Positions 63,844 through 64,000 of a DNA stretch of 64,000 nt are shown piece after piece. A program made the position numbers and the translations under genes. The stretch is from assembly GCA_047967505.1 (NCBI GenBank), contig CM106540.1. One strand, given 5' to 3'. The DNA is from Dipteris shenzhenensis (taxonomy: Eukaryota > Polypodiophyta > Polypodiopsida > Gleicheniales). The notes under the pieces are model-generated. The model had not been told where the DNA came from, searched no databases, and worked only from the letters and a program-made list of their open reading frames with translations. Numbering within the stretch: position 1 is the stretch's first letter; each line of letters starts with the position of its first letter.

Positions 63844-64000
63844 CTGTGCAACAAGCTCTTGGATGCTCCTTTTACCCAGAATGCGATTTCCAGATTCTGG
63901 GGGCTGGCTCATAGCGCCCCCAGAAGTTGTGGGTGTACCTAATACAGGTGTACCTGGTTGCACCCCAGTTGGAGTGGAAGGCCTCTGAACAGCTGAAGGT
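63844..64000 (-). CDS. TAF12: TAF12 N-terminal exon, cut by the window edge
   Basis: 157 bp visible, encoding a Pro/Thr/Gln/Gly-rich stretch ending GNRILGKRSIQELVAQ, the start of the TAF12 histone fold. The donor is GTACGT. The exon continues beyond 64,000, so the start codon is not in the window. Confidence 0.93.

Larger units (their letters stand above)
12608..64000 (-). other. TAF12: TAF12 gene span (TFIID subunit 12), partial, six exons visible
   Basis: The six exons join in frame into about 210 residues of TAF12, a histone-fold subunit of TFIID and SAGA that pairs with TAF4 or ADA1 in the nucleus. In order there are a Pro/Thr/Gln-rich N-terminal part; the histone fold ([58 protein letters not shown]); the family-typical NIPGFGGEEYRAYKR and DTHKQRLAL blocks; and a C-terminal tail with no homology I recognise. 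All five introns are GT-AG: 230 bp, 34,879 bp, 15,098 bp, 406 bp and 143 bp. Intron phases are 0, 0, 1, 0, 0. The two large introns hold nested retrotransposons. No stop or frameshift is present in the exons, so the gene looks functional. The first exon or exons and the promoter lie beyond 64,000. Confidence 0.92.

Noticed and set aside
1-64000. CRISPR arrays, tRNA or rRNA genes, bacterial operons
   Set aside because: The regular arrays seen are palindromes or tandem duplications with no repeat-spacer pattern; no tRNA-like cloverleaf or rRNA core was recognised by eye, and the DNA is clearly eukaryotic.

Overview
The window is nuclear DNA of a land plant. Evidence: one spliced plant-type gene with GT-AG introns, Ty1/copia and Ty3/gypsy retrotransposons primed by initiator tRNA-Met, two LINE lineages, and long (CT)n microsatellites. 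Nested transposons inside very long introns suggest a large-genome lineage; a fern or other non-seed vascular plant is my guess, but the species cannot be fixed from the sequence alone.

The organising feature is one host gene on the minus strand: TAF12, the TFIID/SAGA histone-fold subunit. Six exons are visible at 63,844-64,000 (its 5' end lies beyond the window), 63,539-63,613, 28,581-28,659, 13,418-13,482, 12,976-13,011 and 12,608-12,832. The reading frame is continuous across all five junctions. Two introns are huge, about 34.9 kb and 15.1 kb, and nearly all other features from 13.5 to 63.5 kb are transposons lying inside them.

Layout. 0.8-1.7 kb: decayed protein-kinase pseudogene (minus). 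2.9-3.3 and 8.8-8.9 kb: a 235-bp tandem duplication split by a complete young copia element A (3,294-8,780, minus; 298-bp LTRs; TSD CACCT). 8.9-12.3 kb: degenerate repeats and no gene. 12.6-13.5 kb: TAF12 exons 4-6 as numbered here. 13.5-28.6 kb (15-kb intron): LINE fragments, a four-copy dispersed repeat, copia B with copia C nested in its reverse transcriptase gene, an inverted LTR, and a LINE 3' fragment. 28.6 kb: a TAF12 histone-fold exon. 28.7-63.5 kb (35-kb intron): LTR plus gypsy gag-protease remnant, copia E remnant, full-length LINE-1 (34,969-42,252, 15-bp TSD, intact ORF2), LINE-2 (about 42,467-47,343), deleted gypsy F (47,757-52,230, minus), an LTR-like segment, copia D (54,138-59,763, TSD TGACC), a palindrome array, and unannotated intron sequence. 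63.5-64 kb: TAF12 exons.

The most interesting signals are the giant-intron TAF12 gene with mostly antisense insertions; two PCNA-interacting (PIP-box) motifs in an open frame at the C-terminal end of LINE-2; opposed TATA boxes flanking palindromes in LTRs of unrelated families; an array of short TTGAC-type palindromes at about 20-bp pitch; and an ATGA stop/start overlap between LINE-1 ORF1 and ORF2.
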